A stretch of 64,000 nucleotides of DNA from Leucocoprinus leucothites (lineage: Eukaryota; Basidiomycota; Agaricomycetes; Agaricales; Agaricaceae). Position 1 is the stretch's first letter; each line of letters opens with the position of its first letter. Of this stretch, positions 23,130 to 35,200 are shown piece after piece. Where the stretch lies: NCBI GenBank assembly GCA_013368445.1, contig JAACJO010000001.1:3162001-3226000 (forward strand), given 5' to 3'. A program made the position numbers and the translations under genes. Under the pieces are notes generated by a model. It did not search any database and was not told the origin of the DNA. It saw only the letters and a list, made by a program, of their open reading frames with translations.

Positions 23130-25545
23130 AGAGCCCTGGACTGCGCCGCGTTGCCAGTCTCGGTTTCGTCTTCCCACCACGTATGAGGCTTCGTTGCATG
23201 CCTATGCGATTGCCGAGCCAATTAATTCCCAGTCAAGAATCATTTGTGTTGAGGATGAGTGTCAGGGCTGAAGGAGCCCCACTCACTTCGCTGACTGTTT
23301 TACCCCCTGAGTTGATGGCATTCCGAACTTTCATACTACGCCCCTGCTGATGTGTTCAGCCCCGTCGAAGACCCTGCCTGATATCAGGTCGATATCACTT
23401 TTCCTCCTGACTCTTTGATAGGGCATATTATTTAGCACCTGGATTCCCTCTACAGACCTCATCCTGTCATTGATGCGTTTGGACGGTTTAGCCCTGCGTT
23501 CAAGCGGGTGTTGGACAATAGTACAACCATCTGGTGGTTGCGGTATCCAGAGCCAGTTGATGAACCAACCAGCGCAACCTCCGATAGATCGAACTTTCAG
23601 AGTTTCCAGAGAACCATCGTACCTTGGCCATTGTCCTACACAGACGAAGATCGTTGATGATTCGGTATTGAGACAAAGCAACGTCCGGCCCTGAATCATG
23701 ACTGCGCGTCGAGCTCGGAAGGAAGGTTTAGTGCGAAAGAAAGTTCCCGCTCTTCGAACCGTCGCCTGGTTGATTCAGGATTGGGAAGGAGAAAAAAGGC
23801 GACATGCAGAAGGTGCGTGCCAAGCGGTACGAGGTCATGCAAGAAGTATGTGAGAGTCTCGAGCTAGTGGGCATGACGCTCCGTGGCGTTTGGATTTATA
23901 TCGAGAATAGCATGATCATTGCGCCCGCTTATACTGGTGACACTGGTAATGTACACGTCCACCAATGACGAGGTACACCAGGCCAACGTCGAGATAAGGG
24001 TTTATTTCTGCAGGAGCGTCATTTCGAAAACTTGCGAAGGCTAGGAAGGCCGACCATACGTTGGAGCTGCTCCGGAATACGAAGGCTCAAGGAGTCAACC
24101 CGACGTCGACTACTCTGGCCGCAGATGATCGCTGCTAGCGTCCAGCCCATCGCTCATGCATACAAGCTCAGCTACACAAGACATATTACGCCAAGAGTGT
24201 GACTTACATTCCCTTACAGTTATTTATGGCTCGCAACTGTTCGATGGCATGGGTGTTCCAGGCGCTCCAGAATGACGCGAGTATCAATGCTCAACGTACA
24301 ACGTCCAGGGCACTCATTACGCATTCACTCATGGCTGTATTCAACGCAACCCTAACAAGGCTATCGCAACTTCTCTAAATCGTGCGGTGCTCTCGATGCT
24401 GTCGTCTCTGAGTCCATCATCAACATCTTCGTCTCGTTGTTGCACCCAGAATGCGTCTCCGAATGACTGCTGCGTGCGTCATATGACAGCGTTTATTCCT
24501 CATTAAGGGTTATGTGATCATGCGAGTCGGAAGGTACAAGAGATCTCCCAGAGTTTGCCTGATGCTCCTACTGGAATTGCCGCGCCACATAGTCATGCCT
24601 CATGACTCTAGTGTTAGAATACCGTTGGGTGGATGGCCCTGTGTATCGTGAGGTAATTGTAAACCTGGTTTCTTGCTCGTGACAATCGTTGCTAACAATC
24701 TTCTTCCCGCCAGCCTTCAACCTGGGAGTCAAGAGTGAGGGCTGAGCTTGGTGCTGGGCATCGTGACAGGGCCCACGACTTATTCCACAGGCCCAAGTCT
24801 CAGTACGCGACTGAGCCCCTTTTTTCGGCAGGAACGGCAGGAAGAGCTGGGATGGCATTTTCATATGTAGACAGTATCTCAGAGTGGTGTGTAACTGCAT
24901 CAGTGGAGTTGTGGTTGCTCGTTCGTCTCTCCTGTAAAGGGCGGTATTTTTGTTGTATGGCCCCGGCTCATATCGGTTCATTCATTTTTGCCTTCCTGGT
25001 CCACAACCTCACCTTTTCCCTCCCTTATTGATCATCTCCTCTATGGGATGTCCATGGCATCCTCAGGTTGTCTTCTTGACATCACGAATCGGATCTCCAG
25101 TATTCCAGGGTCTTCTCCCCTAGATATTGCCATCCTTGGCTATTCTTGAACATTTAATTAGACTTGGCTTGACAGAACTCGCGGACCGCTGGACCGCTGG
25201 GATCTCTCGTTATTATATCGTTATCTGCTTGTTCGTTCCTCTTTGCCGACATTCCTCTCTCCCTGGCGAGGGGTCGACCATCAGCCCCAAAAACGTCGAA
25301 ACTCTTTCCGCTGTCTTGGACTGTACACGACTTGCACCACCCCGCATCTTCGTTACGACTGCATTATTCGTTTAGACAAACATCCTTGACGCAAGACTAA
25401 ACAGTAACCCGTGAAACGACTGCACGTGTAGTAAATATTTATTTATGTTTTGGCAGGTACTCATATCGGCAACAAACATGTATGATACCCATAGTCCAGC
25501 ATGTACATTTGAACGAAGTTATTCTCTTTGGTTTGCGAGACCTGC
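23130..25545 (+). pseudogene. Decayed copy of the PPR gene
   Basis: Collinear with 1 to about 2760. Matches run from CCTATGCGATTGCCGAGCCA (cf. CCTATGCGATCGCTAAAGCG near 68) through AAGGCTAGGAAGGCCGACCATACGTTGGAGCTG (about 24037) to the last exons near 24.7-24.95 kb, and on into the 3' UTR (about 25.38-25.55 kb). The reading frame is broken repeatedly. For example, the stretch equal to GAGCAAACCATTCAACATTTGG reads GGGCATATTATTTAGCACCTGG (about 23423-23444) with a TAG, and many single-base and longer gaps occur. It is in the same orientation as the intact gene. Confidence 0.85.
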
Positions 25546-25575
25546 ATGGTATATGAAATCTCGTATGACCTGGTG

Positions 25576-27228
25576 TCAACAGCGGCCAATGATTAGTATA
25601 CTATCGTCGTCGCCCTCGCTCCGGGCGGAAGGCTTGGCGCCGCCTAGCCCTCCACGCGCATTTACCGGTATGGGTGGTTCTTCGGATAAGCGTTTTCGGA
25701 TATGCAGGATGACCCGACAAGCTAATACGGAATGAATCACCCGCTGCACCCTGGATATTGTCAGTATACCCAGCCATAGTGAATTCACCTGGCTTACATT
25801 ATGAGGAGATTGATATAACTTCCCTTCAGAAGGAAAATCAGTATAGGCTATACAGAGAGAATAGTCGTACGTACTGAAAGTTTGAGTATAATCACAATAT
25901 TAAGAAAGGCAAGCCCTGCAGAGAAGTTGAAGTAACTATCTCGGTTTGCGAGGGAGCTAGCGTACCAAATAGGTAGATATAATACATGACTCCTAAGGGT
26001 GTTGAGCGTATTTAGCCGCTTGTGCGATCAGCTCAACAACATTTGCACTGACCTTCAGTGTAGACGACTTGGATCAGACGAGAGCCAGACCCTCCACGGC
26101 CTAGTTTGACTGTAGAGGATAATGTCTCGAGCTCCATCCAGAAACCCCAGCGTTGGAAATCACTCACAAGTTGATATCCCTCGGATTATCATTAGAATCA
26201 TGATACCTAGAAAACATCGACCTAATCAGTAACTAGGTTTCAAGGGGATGTTGAACGCGGATACCCGTGTCATACGCCATCAATAGGATGTAGTCCGCCG
26301 ATAGTGGGGTGCTCTTACCCCTCGATATACATCCAATCAACCGAGGATAAAGTGATACTTCATCTGAGGGTAGAATTAATTAATGATTACCTTTCAATAC
26401 CATGTACCGACCCACGTACGGGTTGCTCCAGCAATGTAGACTCCAATTATGATCAACTCAGTAAACCAGATGGCCGAGAAAGTTCCAAAGAGGGCGAGGG
26501 TCAGCCACCTGCCTTTCTCCCACATAGCCCATGTTCTTAGGGTAAAGATTACTAAAATGGATGGGCACGTATAGAGCATTGGTAGGCGACATAGATCACT
26601 CACGCTCGGAGAAGCCGATTCCTAAGACGAACGCGACTGATATCATTAGCTAGTTACGGGTAAAAAGCTTTACTACCGTGGAAGTGGTTAACTCACAGGA
26701 GGCATACTGGTATGATAGTCGGCAGACCGACTGAGGAAGCGCATAGCCGAATTGATCTGGTATCAAGATATCGAAACAGTAAGAAACGATAAAAACGTGG
26801 AAATCTGAGAAGAACTCACGGTACATCACAACAGATGTATCAATGAAAGGTAGATATCGGGCGACAAGATAGAGGACTTTTGTTGCGTTCCAGCGCGAGT
26901 TCCATATGAAAGACACTTCGGCGTCAAAAGTCAACAACCAATCAAGAATCTAGCAATTGACGATAGTGCATTCATTGAGCACACATCGGAAAGACAGTAA
27001 GGAAAGAGACTCCACCATGATTGTGACGCTAGCAACTAAGTCGTGCGCTACTAAGCCCTTGCGTTGGTGCTCAAGTTGAGCAGAAACGTACCGTTACAAT
27101 ACTGCGAGTGGTCCCGTTAGCATGATGGTAGAAAATAAAGTCGACTAATAGCTCACATTGACGCGACGAGTGGCATGGATACCTTCCTCAAGCTGGTTCA
27201 GTAGGAGTGACACGTAGGCGATTGTCAT
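25576..27228 (-). CDS. DUF6533-like multi-pass membrane protein 1
   Basis: Member of a large, uncharacterised Agaricomycete family of about seven membrane helices (DUF6533). The family segment reads ILDWLLTFDAEVSFIWNSRW, then NATKVLYLVARYLPFIDTSV near 26.82-26.95 kb. A central helix pair with LVIFTLRTWAMWEKGRW follows at 26.5 kb. The conserved end motif is VQRVIHSVLACRVILHIRKR at about 25.7 kb. The chosen start is the ATG at 27226-27228 (MTIAYVSLLLNQLEE...). Between it and the DUF6533 exon lie a 10-nt microexon (27092-27101) and a 20-nt exon (27016-27035), which join in frame to NYCNVASVTIMILDW. Middle exons were not all fixed base by base. The function is unknown, so no role is proposed. Confidence 0.78.
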
Positions 27229-28045
27229 TATCGATGGCGGGGTAGCAAGCTAGGGTCATAAACAGTGGCACGATGCCTGAGAATGAAAAACAGGGAAAAG
27301 CGCCTTTGTACTTCAATGTCATATCGTGGTTTCTGCAATTATCTGTAACAACCGTTGTACGGGCTCCAGTGTCACGTAAAAAGCTCGTCGCGAGTAAGCA
27401 TAGCCAAAATAATTCAACCAAAGTTGGCATATCCTATACTATAGCGACTTCAAGCTCAGCCTCCCACTGGCAGTGATGCTCCAAATGGCTCGTGCTTCAG
27501 GGTTATCAATAACCAATCAGAATTGGTTTTACTCATCAGGCCGAAGTTCTTTGCCGTTGCCAGGAATAAGTACCCTGTAAAACAGTGTTACGGGATTTGG
27601 GCATCAGTTCGTTTTGGCAGGTGATGTAATTCTGAAAAGATTTCGCCCATGCACTGGCACTAAACCGACGTAAGAAACCCTGACACCGTGAGAGTCGCAA
27701 TAGGGCGAGCCCTGACGGCCCTGTAATACGAGCAAAGCCCTCCAAGGCTGAGATTGTTGAACAAATCGTTGTTATACATTTCTGTGCCCCACACCCTGAG
27801 TATCAGTCTAAATATTGGGGAGAGGGAAACTAAGTGTTTCAACAGCCCGGAATGGACAAACACCGTTTTAGGTAAAGCGCCAACCAAGCAGCGGCAGGGG
27901 AAACTGCAAAATATCATTGGTTCGTCCACTTGAAAGGCGAGATGAAGCACGACAGAACGACTCCTCCAGACATGACCACTATCATGGTATTGTAACACTG
28001 GAATCGGGAGTTAGTGCACTAGAGCGCTCTTATATTGAGACACCC
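27229..28045. other. Spacer between DUF6533 genes 1 and 2
   Basis: No gene is recognised. A 112-codon reverse ORF (27660-27998) has no domain and no intron logic and is probably chance. Confidence 0.45.
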
Positions 28046-29670
28046 TTACCCATGATCTTTCGTCACCGATGCATCCCATCGACTAATGCCCGACACACTG
28101 TGTCCCGTCGATCTAGCACCATCCCCTATTGGCACATCTGAAGACGCTTGTTGTCTAATATGCAAAACAACTCTACAAGCCAGCGTTGAGTGAACAACTC
28201 TTTCCAACCTATAGATTATCGCTTGAGTACGCAGAGATTGAAATGTCAGGGGTACACCATACATCAACAGTAGGGTCTCAAAATCCTTCTATGGAAGGAA
28301 GATGTGAGCAGTCCTTTCAGTAGGCGAGAGTAAGAGCCTAGGACTAACCGAGAGTTTTGTAATTACTATCACATTCAGAAGCGAGAGGACTTCGAAAATA
28401 TGAGGCTTTTAGATCCAAAGACCCTTGATTCACCACGTACCAAACACATATATGTAATAAATAATGCCTGAAGTAGATCAGTTTCATGCACTGGGCTTGT
28501 TTAAGAACTAAGGAACACATACCATCGCTATAGACTGTGCGCATCAGATAAGAATCTCCCCCGGACCTAACTAAAAACGTGCATGAATATAGTAAAAACG
28601 CTTTCGATAGATAAGCGAGACTTACAAGCAGCTACGGCTCGAGTAGCCATCAGAATCAATAATCCTTTGGTATATGAGAGTCAGAGTTGGTAATGTAGAG
28701 AAAAGAAAAACACTTTACTCACCTGCGTCGTATATCATCAGCACTATAAATCCCACAGATAAAATACTATTTGGCGACTTCACAATGCAGCCGAGATAAT
28801 GAGGGGCAGGCGAAACTTCATCTGGAAAAGGTGTTGGTATAAATCATCCGGAAATAAGGCCAAAAACTCACGAGAAAGTGATTTTACATAAAATCCAAGA
28901 ATAATTATGATTGCCGACCACACGGCGGCAAAAGCTGCAAATAGGGCCCATGTAAATTGCTTGCCCCTTCCCCAAACTGCCCATGTTCTAAGCGTGAAAA
29001 TCACTGTACCAATCAAGCCAACAGCTCGACGTAAGCAACTATACGTGAAACGAGTTTAGCGCAAGAAACGAACATTCTACAATGGCCATTCCGACGCCGA
29101 AGGTGACTGTGAACTTGTAAACAGGCGCTTAAATAGCCAGGATATGAGGACCTTACAAGCCGTGCATTCAAATACTCTCCGACACGTCTCCTCTGGCAGG
29201 GCAAAGCCGAGTTGGTCTATTAACAATAAGCACCGCATGTCGTGGTATCGTGAAAGGTGGGACCACGTACGATACATTACAAGGGAAGTGTCAATGAAGG
29301 GCAAGTACCGGGCCAGCAGATACAGGATCTTCGTGATATTCCACTTGGCTTTCCACACTAGTGTGTACTCCAGGCCAAAGGTCAGTAACCAATCGAAGGC
29401 CTAGGTAGTGAAAATTTTGAGAATCCCCTATTCTGAGCAGTTAGGTATCCAAACTCACCATAATTGTGATGCTAGCGGCTGAGTACAACAAAATGCATGA
29501 GTTTCTTGTTATTTTATTATCGTTCCGAGAGACAGATACCATTGAACGACTAAAAGGCGGCTTCAGTCGCTGCAAAATGTCTTCTAGTGATGACTCACAT
29601 TAACTAGCCTCGAATGGTCAATCCCGATTCTGAATTGCTGAGCTAGCTGTAACAACTCTTGGAGTTCCAT
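28046..29670 (-). CDS. DUF6533-like multi-pass membrane protein 2
   Basis: Paralogue of the gene at 25576-27228, with matching architecture. The ATG at 29668-29670 gives MELQELLQLAQQFRIGIDH. It is followed by a 10-nt microexon (29540-29549), a 20-nt exon (29459-29478), then the DUF6533 exon AFDWLLTFGLEYTLVWKAKW, NITKILYLLARYLPFIDTSL. The next exon has DQLGFALPEETCRR; the equivalent in gene 1 is DQFGYALPQSVCRL. The helix segment LVIFTLRTWAVWGRGKQ is present in part (TVIFTLRTWAVWGRGKQ at about 28.98 kb). The end motif is LERVVHSTLACRVVLHIRQQ. The shared exon plan and motifs indicate local duplication from gene 1 or its ancestor. It appears intact, but the 28.3-28.8 kb exons were not resolved with certainty. 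Confidence 0.78.
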
Positions 29671-31302
29671 CTAGTGCCTTCAGCAAACAAGCATAAACGA
29701 CACAAATCAGCAATGGACCTTTGTGAATAGGAGCGCTGTGAAGGGTGGCGACTGGGAAGGAGGAGGAACCCTACCCCGACTAGACCCTCACCCATAAATA
29801 TCAATTCTGCCTCCAAATCACTCACAGAAGCTTAATGAAATCATTTAATTGTAATCATTGCTCGTACATGGATCGACTATCACTGTCCGCCGTATCGATG
29901 GGGCCTGAGCATATTTTCTTGCCAGGTGGTAACTGTGCCTACTTCCTTATTCCCAAAATACTCCTGCGACAAGCCGTGGAAGTCTGAGTGATCGGTATTC
30001 GGTGTGAATGAAGCACGAGAAAAAGAAGCCTCAAGGGCTGAATGCTTCAGTTAGTCAAGCTGGCAATAGTCAAACAACCGCTAAGTGCAGACTGCCTATG
30101 TTTTTCTTTGTGCAGTGAAAGGACCAGCGTCTTGGAATTTGGAGCCAGTTTGGGGTCTCCAGTCGAGAGCAGCTTCGACATTGTAATCAATCTTGTCGGT
30201 GTTTAGTAGCCACATCAAGTCCGATCAAGAGTTGACAGGGCTAGAAATCTTCCATGGCTCGGCTCCGACTTGATGCCCATCTCACAGTAGAACTTCTCCG
30301 AGGCATGAAATTTAAGTTATTTGAGTGAGACTAGCAACACCGTAACATGGAAGCCGGTACTAGGTGACCCATGGTATGCTCTGTGTGAAGAGGTCAGACT
30401 TGAAGCAGACTGGAAGGTCTGTAACTCACAGTAAACATACCGTTGCTCTGAGGGTGCTTGTTGAGGGCCCGGAGCGCTCAGAAGCCCGACGGAGGGCTTC
30501 GCCATCTGTCAACTTCAGAGCTAGTCAGAATTAGCTGTCAGGTCTTGCACCAATATTTGATAACCTGAAGAGCATTGCTTCGATACCGAAGATAGACCCG
30601 AGAAAGATAACTTAAGAGCCCGCGCGTTGATGATAAACAATGGAAAAACTATCCTGAGTCCTAGGGTGAACTGTGCATGACCCACGATAGATAGGGCAGA
30701 GAACCTGGGGGTGAATACTGTATGACGAGCTAGGGCGCCTGTGAAGATCCATCCGTCACCTGTCGAATGGATCGATGGTTGGATGAGGTAGATCGTCACT
30801 GTCACTGCACCAGGTCTTGAACGTCCAGCGCTGAGCAGTCAACTAGCCAGCAGTGAGCGCCTGCTCAGACGCTCATCACACGTGGGAAGCCGGGGTTTAA
30901 GAGTCTAATTAGTAATCGGTGGACACTGGATTCTGATGTGACAATGTTTTCTTCTGATCCTCCCCGCCCTCTATGACATAGGTTCTGTGTCAGATGTCTT
31001 ACGTTCATATCAAGCGTGGTTTACCTAGAAACCCACACTATGGTCATAGTACATTGAAGTTCGCTGCTGCCAACCATGTTCAACAAAACCAGTATGTAGA
31101 TTGACGGAAGATTGGAGCTCTATCGACAAACAGAGTATAAAAGATAGGATAGTAGGACAATGGATATGCTACGCAACATATGCATGAGGCAATATAGGTC
31201 CGAAAATACATAAGATAAGAATGAGTTTTGTAAATAAAATAAAAAGAAGAGCTCTCGGGAATGTAGAGGGGAAATTCGTCCAAAGCAATACAACTCAAGT
31301 GC
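29671..31302. other. Unassigned spacer between DUF6533 genes 2 and 3
   Basis: About 1.6 kb without a recognisable gene. The reverse ORFs at 30317-30505 and 30521-30805 show no family features. No RNA gene or repeat was seen. Confidence 0.45.
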
Positions 31303-32931
31303 TCAGGTGTAAGTAATATCACCCTGGTTTGAAGACCTCACGTAGTGGGGATAGGAATGTTCTGTGCTAAAGTCATCTCGTCCAGAAATCTTCTCCTGCT
31401 GGGTTTGGACTTGCTTGCGAATATGGAGGATGACCCGACAAGCCAATACAGAGTGCATTACACCCTCCATGCTAAATGCAGACAATCAGTGACATGATCT
31501 AGACGGTAAAGGGAAAGGTCTATCTCACATGGCTAGGAGGGTAGTATACTCACTCTAAGTGAATGAATATGAGTACTTGGGTTCAGGAAAAGAAGTAAAA
31601 TGAGCACACCGAGAGCTTGTAGATAATAACGACGTTTACGATCGAGAGTCCTTTTAAACATTGGAGGACGTTCGCACCCACGAGCCAAGGAAGATTACAC
31701 ACCGAAGATGTAGACATAATAGATGATCCCTGGCGGGGAAAGGTCAGTCGAGTCGCTCGAACAAAATGATGAAAATACTCACCATCACCATAAACAACTC
31801 GTAGGAGGCGTGAATTACCGCCAGATTTGACTTATATGTCATCATTCAACGTTAGATGGAAAAGATGCACGAACAGCCGACATACAGGCTGAGATGCCAC
31901 GGATGACCATAAGCGAAAGGATACCTGAGTCAGAACCATCAACACCATGATCACATCGTTGAACAACTGAAGTGCTTACATCCATCGAAGGCCATGAAGA
32001 TGGCAAAACATATGGCCAAATTTGAATCTGTGTTGGTGATGTAGCACCCTATGAGACGAGGGAGCGGCGACTCTTCATCTGTAGGCCAATCAATTATTAT
32101 TTGATGGGGGACAAGAAAGGTCTAGTGCTCACGATTTGACGATTTGAGGAACATTGCGACTAAGTAGAACTCTGCTCCTGTTGTCAGAGCCAGAGTACCA
32201 AACAACGCGAATGTCAAGCGCTTATCCTTGTTCCAAACGGCCCACGTTCTGACTGTCAATACCACTTAAATACTCGAACAGTCAGTCTGATCGTCAAATT
32301 AACATAGCTGTAGAGGGCGTACATTCCGAGACCGCCGACCCAGTCACAAAGACCCCTTTTGCACATGTCAGCGTGTAATCTCAAGGGTGCTTGAGAAGAG
32401 CTCACAAGCCTGATATTTATATGTCACATTGCAGACAGACAGGGAGGGGGAGTGGGCAAATTGGTCTGCGGAGGACAGGGATCAGCCTGGAACTTGTTGG
32501 AGTTGGGTTCAAAGACGCACGATAAATCAAGACTGGGAGGTCAATGAAAGGTAAATATCTTGCAAGGAGATATAGAATTTTTGTTCCATTCCATCGCGAG
32601 TTCCAAATGTGCGATATCTCCAGGTCTATCATCAACAGCCAATCAAGCACCTTCATCCGAGTCGGTGAAATCGCATCGTTAGCTTCACCCCAGAAACTGA
32701 TACCAGAGTAAAGCCCTTACCATGATTGCAGCACTGGCCACTTTGCATCACCACCATGTTTCATTAACGAACGTAGTACTTCAAGTGAGATTGGACATAC
32801 AGTAAAGAGACTAGTACTAAGTCGTTAGTTCTGTTTTATGGGTTGATGAGGTCGTTACTCACATTAACTTGTCTGAGTGCAGTGAGCCCCGTTTCGAGAG
32901 CCGACACTTGTGACATGAGTGCGGGGTCCAT
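31303..32931 (-). CDS. DUF6533-like multi-pass membrane protein 3
   Basis: Third reverse-strand paralogue. The ATG at 32929-32931 gives MDPALMSQVSALETGLTALR. A 10-nt microexon (32801-32810) and a 20-nt exon (32721-32740) join in frame to NSLYLASAAIM. The DUF6533 segment reads VLDWLLMIDLEISHIWNSRW, then NGTKILYLLARYLPFIDLPV. The C-terminal motif is MEGVMHSVLACRVILHIRKQ, and the stop is at 31303. The WNSRWN block is shared with gene 1, so these two may be the closest pair. Introns are many and short. Function unknown. Confidence 0.77.
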
Positions 32932-33310
32932 AGTACATATGAATGCAAACCTCTTTTGCCCACATAACCCCCGACATAAATACCCTCTCAACTCGAAGAG
33001 CATTGGCTATTGAGTTCTGATGCAAAGCTGTGGTGCCCATGAGACCGGATGATGTTTGATGTCCGAATATTGGATTGTTCAACAGCGGAGAAGAGGGAGT
33101 CGGTGTGAAAGGCAGGGATGATGCAGCTCAGGTAACAAGTTTGACGTGATAAGAGCTTCTAATAGAACGGGAAGTAGTGGCTGGTGAGAAGTGGAGCAAA
33201 CATATGAGCCAGCTAATGTCGATACTGCTGCTTCAAACTCACTGAGCTTGCCATCAGCTTTTTAGTCCAAGAGGGTAACAGGGTTTGGGCACCTCATGAA
33301 CGGCATTTGC

Positions 33311-33759
33311 TTAAATATCACCATCAGACTTTCCACCTGGCATCATTTGATCAAAATAGTATACATGGTCTTCTCTCAGAAAGATGTTATAGGCGAGATT
33401 ATTTTTGGTTTCCCTGTGAGTTGTGAGCTCCGTGTCTGTCGAATGCCTCACAAAGATCAATTGTTTTGATTCACCTGCATCATATTTCCCTCCATCTTCA
33501 AAGTCTTCCCAGTTTGCAATTGCTTCATTCAAGGTTTTTCGGACCACGTATAATCGGGTGATAACAAGAGAAAGGTGCTACCTGTCCATTTACTCCTAGA
33601 GATTCCAAAATCAAGACCTAGCCCTCCATCCACAAGTTCAGGACTCTCGTAAATCATAATCTGCTGTGATTTGATGGTGGTAGTGTCCATCGGTCGAGAA
33701 AACGGTGGAGGTGTGAGTATTTGATCAACCGGCTGTTTCTCCGTGCTGATAAATCTCAT
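33311..33759 (-). CDS. Small hypothetical protein, uncertain
   Basis: Two reverse frames can be joined across a GT...AG intron of about 59 bp (near 33524-33582), giving ...GLDFGISRSKWTAIANWEDF... followed by either a direct read to the stop at 33311 or a second splice. The start used here (MRFISTEKQPVDQIL, 33759) is only the first ATG. No domain, signal peptide or membrane segment is recognised. More coding sequence could lie upstream in 33.77-34.07 kb. Treat as tentative. Confidence 0.3.
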
Positions 33760-34298
33760 CTATATTCCGGCATGGTTTGGCAAGCAGGGATCACCTGAGG
33801 GAAACCAGTAAAAGTACTGATGGATTTAGGGGCTTCAACGGGAGGGTCGAATAGTCAACAACCGAAATGAAAGCTGAAAGCCGGGAGACCCGCTTGAAGG
33901 AAGGCTTGAAATAGTGTCGATTCAGTCTGAGGCGGGCATACCTCCAACCGTCCTTTAAGTAGATGAGAGCTCTTCCAGATAGGAGCGACGAGGATGAAGC
34001 TTGAAGGCCGGAAAGAGGGAGTTGAGAACAGTGTCGTCTTGAATGGGTTTCGCTGTCACAAGTCACGAGTTGGCACTTCAGCGCTTTTCAGCAGTGATAT
34101 AGTAGTCGTTCAGTGTTAAGTCATGTCCGGTGGAAAACAGACATGGGGTGTAGCGGAGGCTTCAAACCCAGAAGTCGTACCATGAAAGCGATAAACTGTA
34201 TAACATATATCCTAATGCTAGTGAGAAACATGAAGCATATTCTGTGTAGCTGCCAAAGCCGCCAAATTACCCAATTAAAATAGGCAATGCGTGGAAAG

Positions 34299-35200
34299 CT
34301 AAAGCCACATAAGATAGGTACAAGCCGTTACCACCAATATTCCCTGTCGCAGCAGCCAATACCCAGTCCCGAATAACAAGAATATCGTAAATATCACAAT
34401 GTTACCTTCCATCGTAGCAAGACAAGCAAGGTACCTCCAGAATGCATCTACTTCATCGCTTGCCCGCGGATCAAAACACCCAAAACACGTCTTGATGAAA
34501 ATACCCAATACAAGGGCAAGAAATGGGATGCAAATAAAGAGAATAAAAAATACCAGACCAAACGCGGCGGTGACTAGTTTGACATTTTTCTTGTCCCAGA
34601 GGTCCTTGATAATCATAGCGAGGCCCGTAAGGCCGGTGCCCAGCCCTGGCAGATCTACCAACAGGTGACAATCAGTGATCCCCTACGCGGACTAAGTTGG
34701 ATCTACTCACAGAGGAGTGGTATCCAAATATGCGTTCCCTCAAACTTGTCTTTCGGGTCCTCCCGGTTATAAATGAGGTACGAGATATATAGATCTGTCC
34801 CTCCTTCCAACAAGGAAGTAAAGCCGTTCCATATACCGAGGAGCAAGAGAGGCAGAGACTGCTTGCAGTAATAGGCGGTGACGCCAGAAATTCCGGTCAT
34901 GACCGACAAAGACATGATTGCCCACACGAAGTTAAGGAACGGCCTGATGCGTCCACGGTCTTCTGCGTACTCGTGCTTCTCGAATGGCCAGAGTTTGCTC
35001 CTCTGGTATCGCAAGCAGGTGAGTGTATATAGCATTAGGACGTGCGTCGCAGTGCCTAAAGCGCCGTAGGGAAGGCCGTAGCACTTGACTTCATCGTGTA
35101 CTGTCCACCCTTTCTGAGGGATCAAGTCCTGTACCCAAGCGGGGACCTGGCGGCAACATCAAGATCAAGAGTTATTCAAAAATCGTCAAGTACATACCAT
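34299..35200 (-). CDS. Unknown integral membrane protein (about six helices)
   Basis: Three exons: 35198-35200, 34711-35146 and 34299-34653. The first holds only the ATG, followed at once by an intron with GTATGT...CAG ends (35147-35197). Exon 2 begins VPAWVQDLIPQKGWTVHDEV and contains several hydrophobic segments (ALGTATHVLMLYTLTCL, LLLLGIWNGFTSLLEGG). Exon 3 begins LPGLGTGLTGLAMIIKDLW and holds two long hydrophobic stretches plus a final one ending at the TAG. The total is about 265 residues. I do not recognise the family. It is not a DUF6533 protein, since it lacks the WLLTF...RYLPF block, although it lies next to that cluster. Confidence 0.65.
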
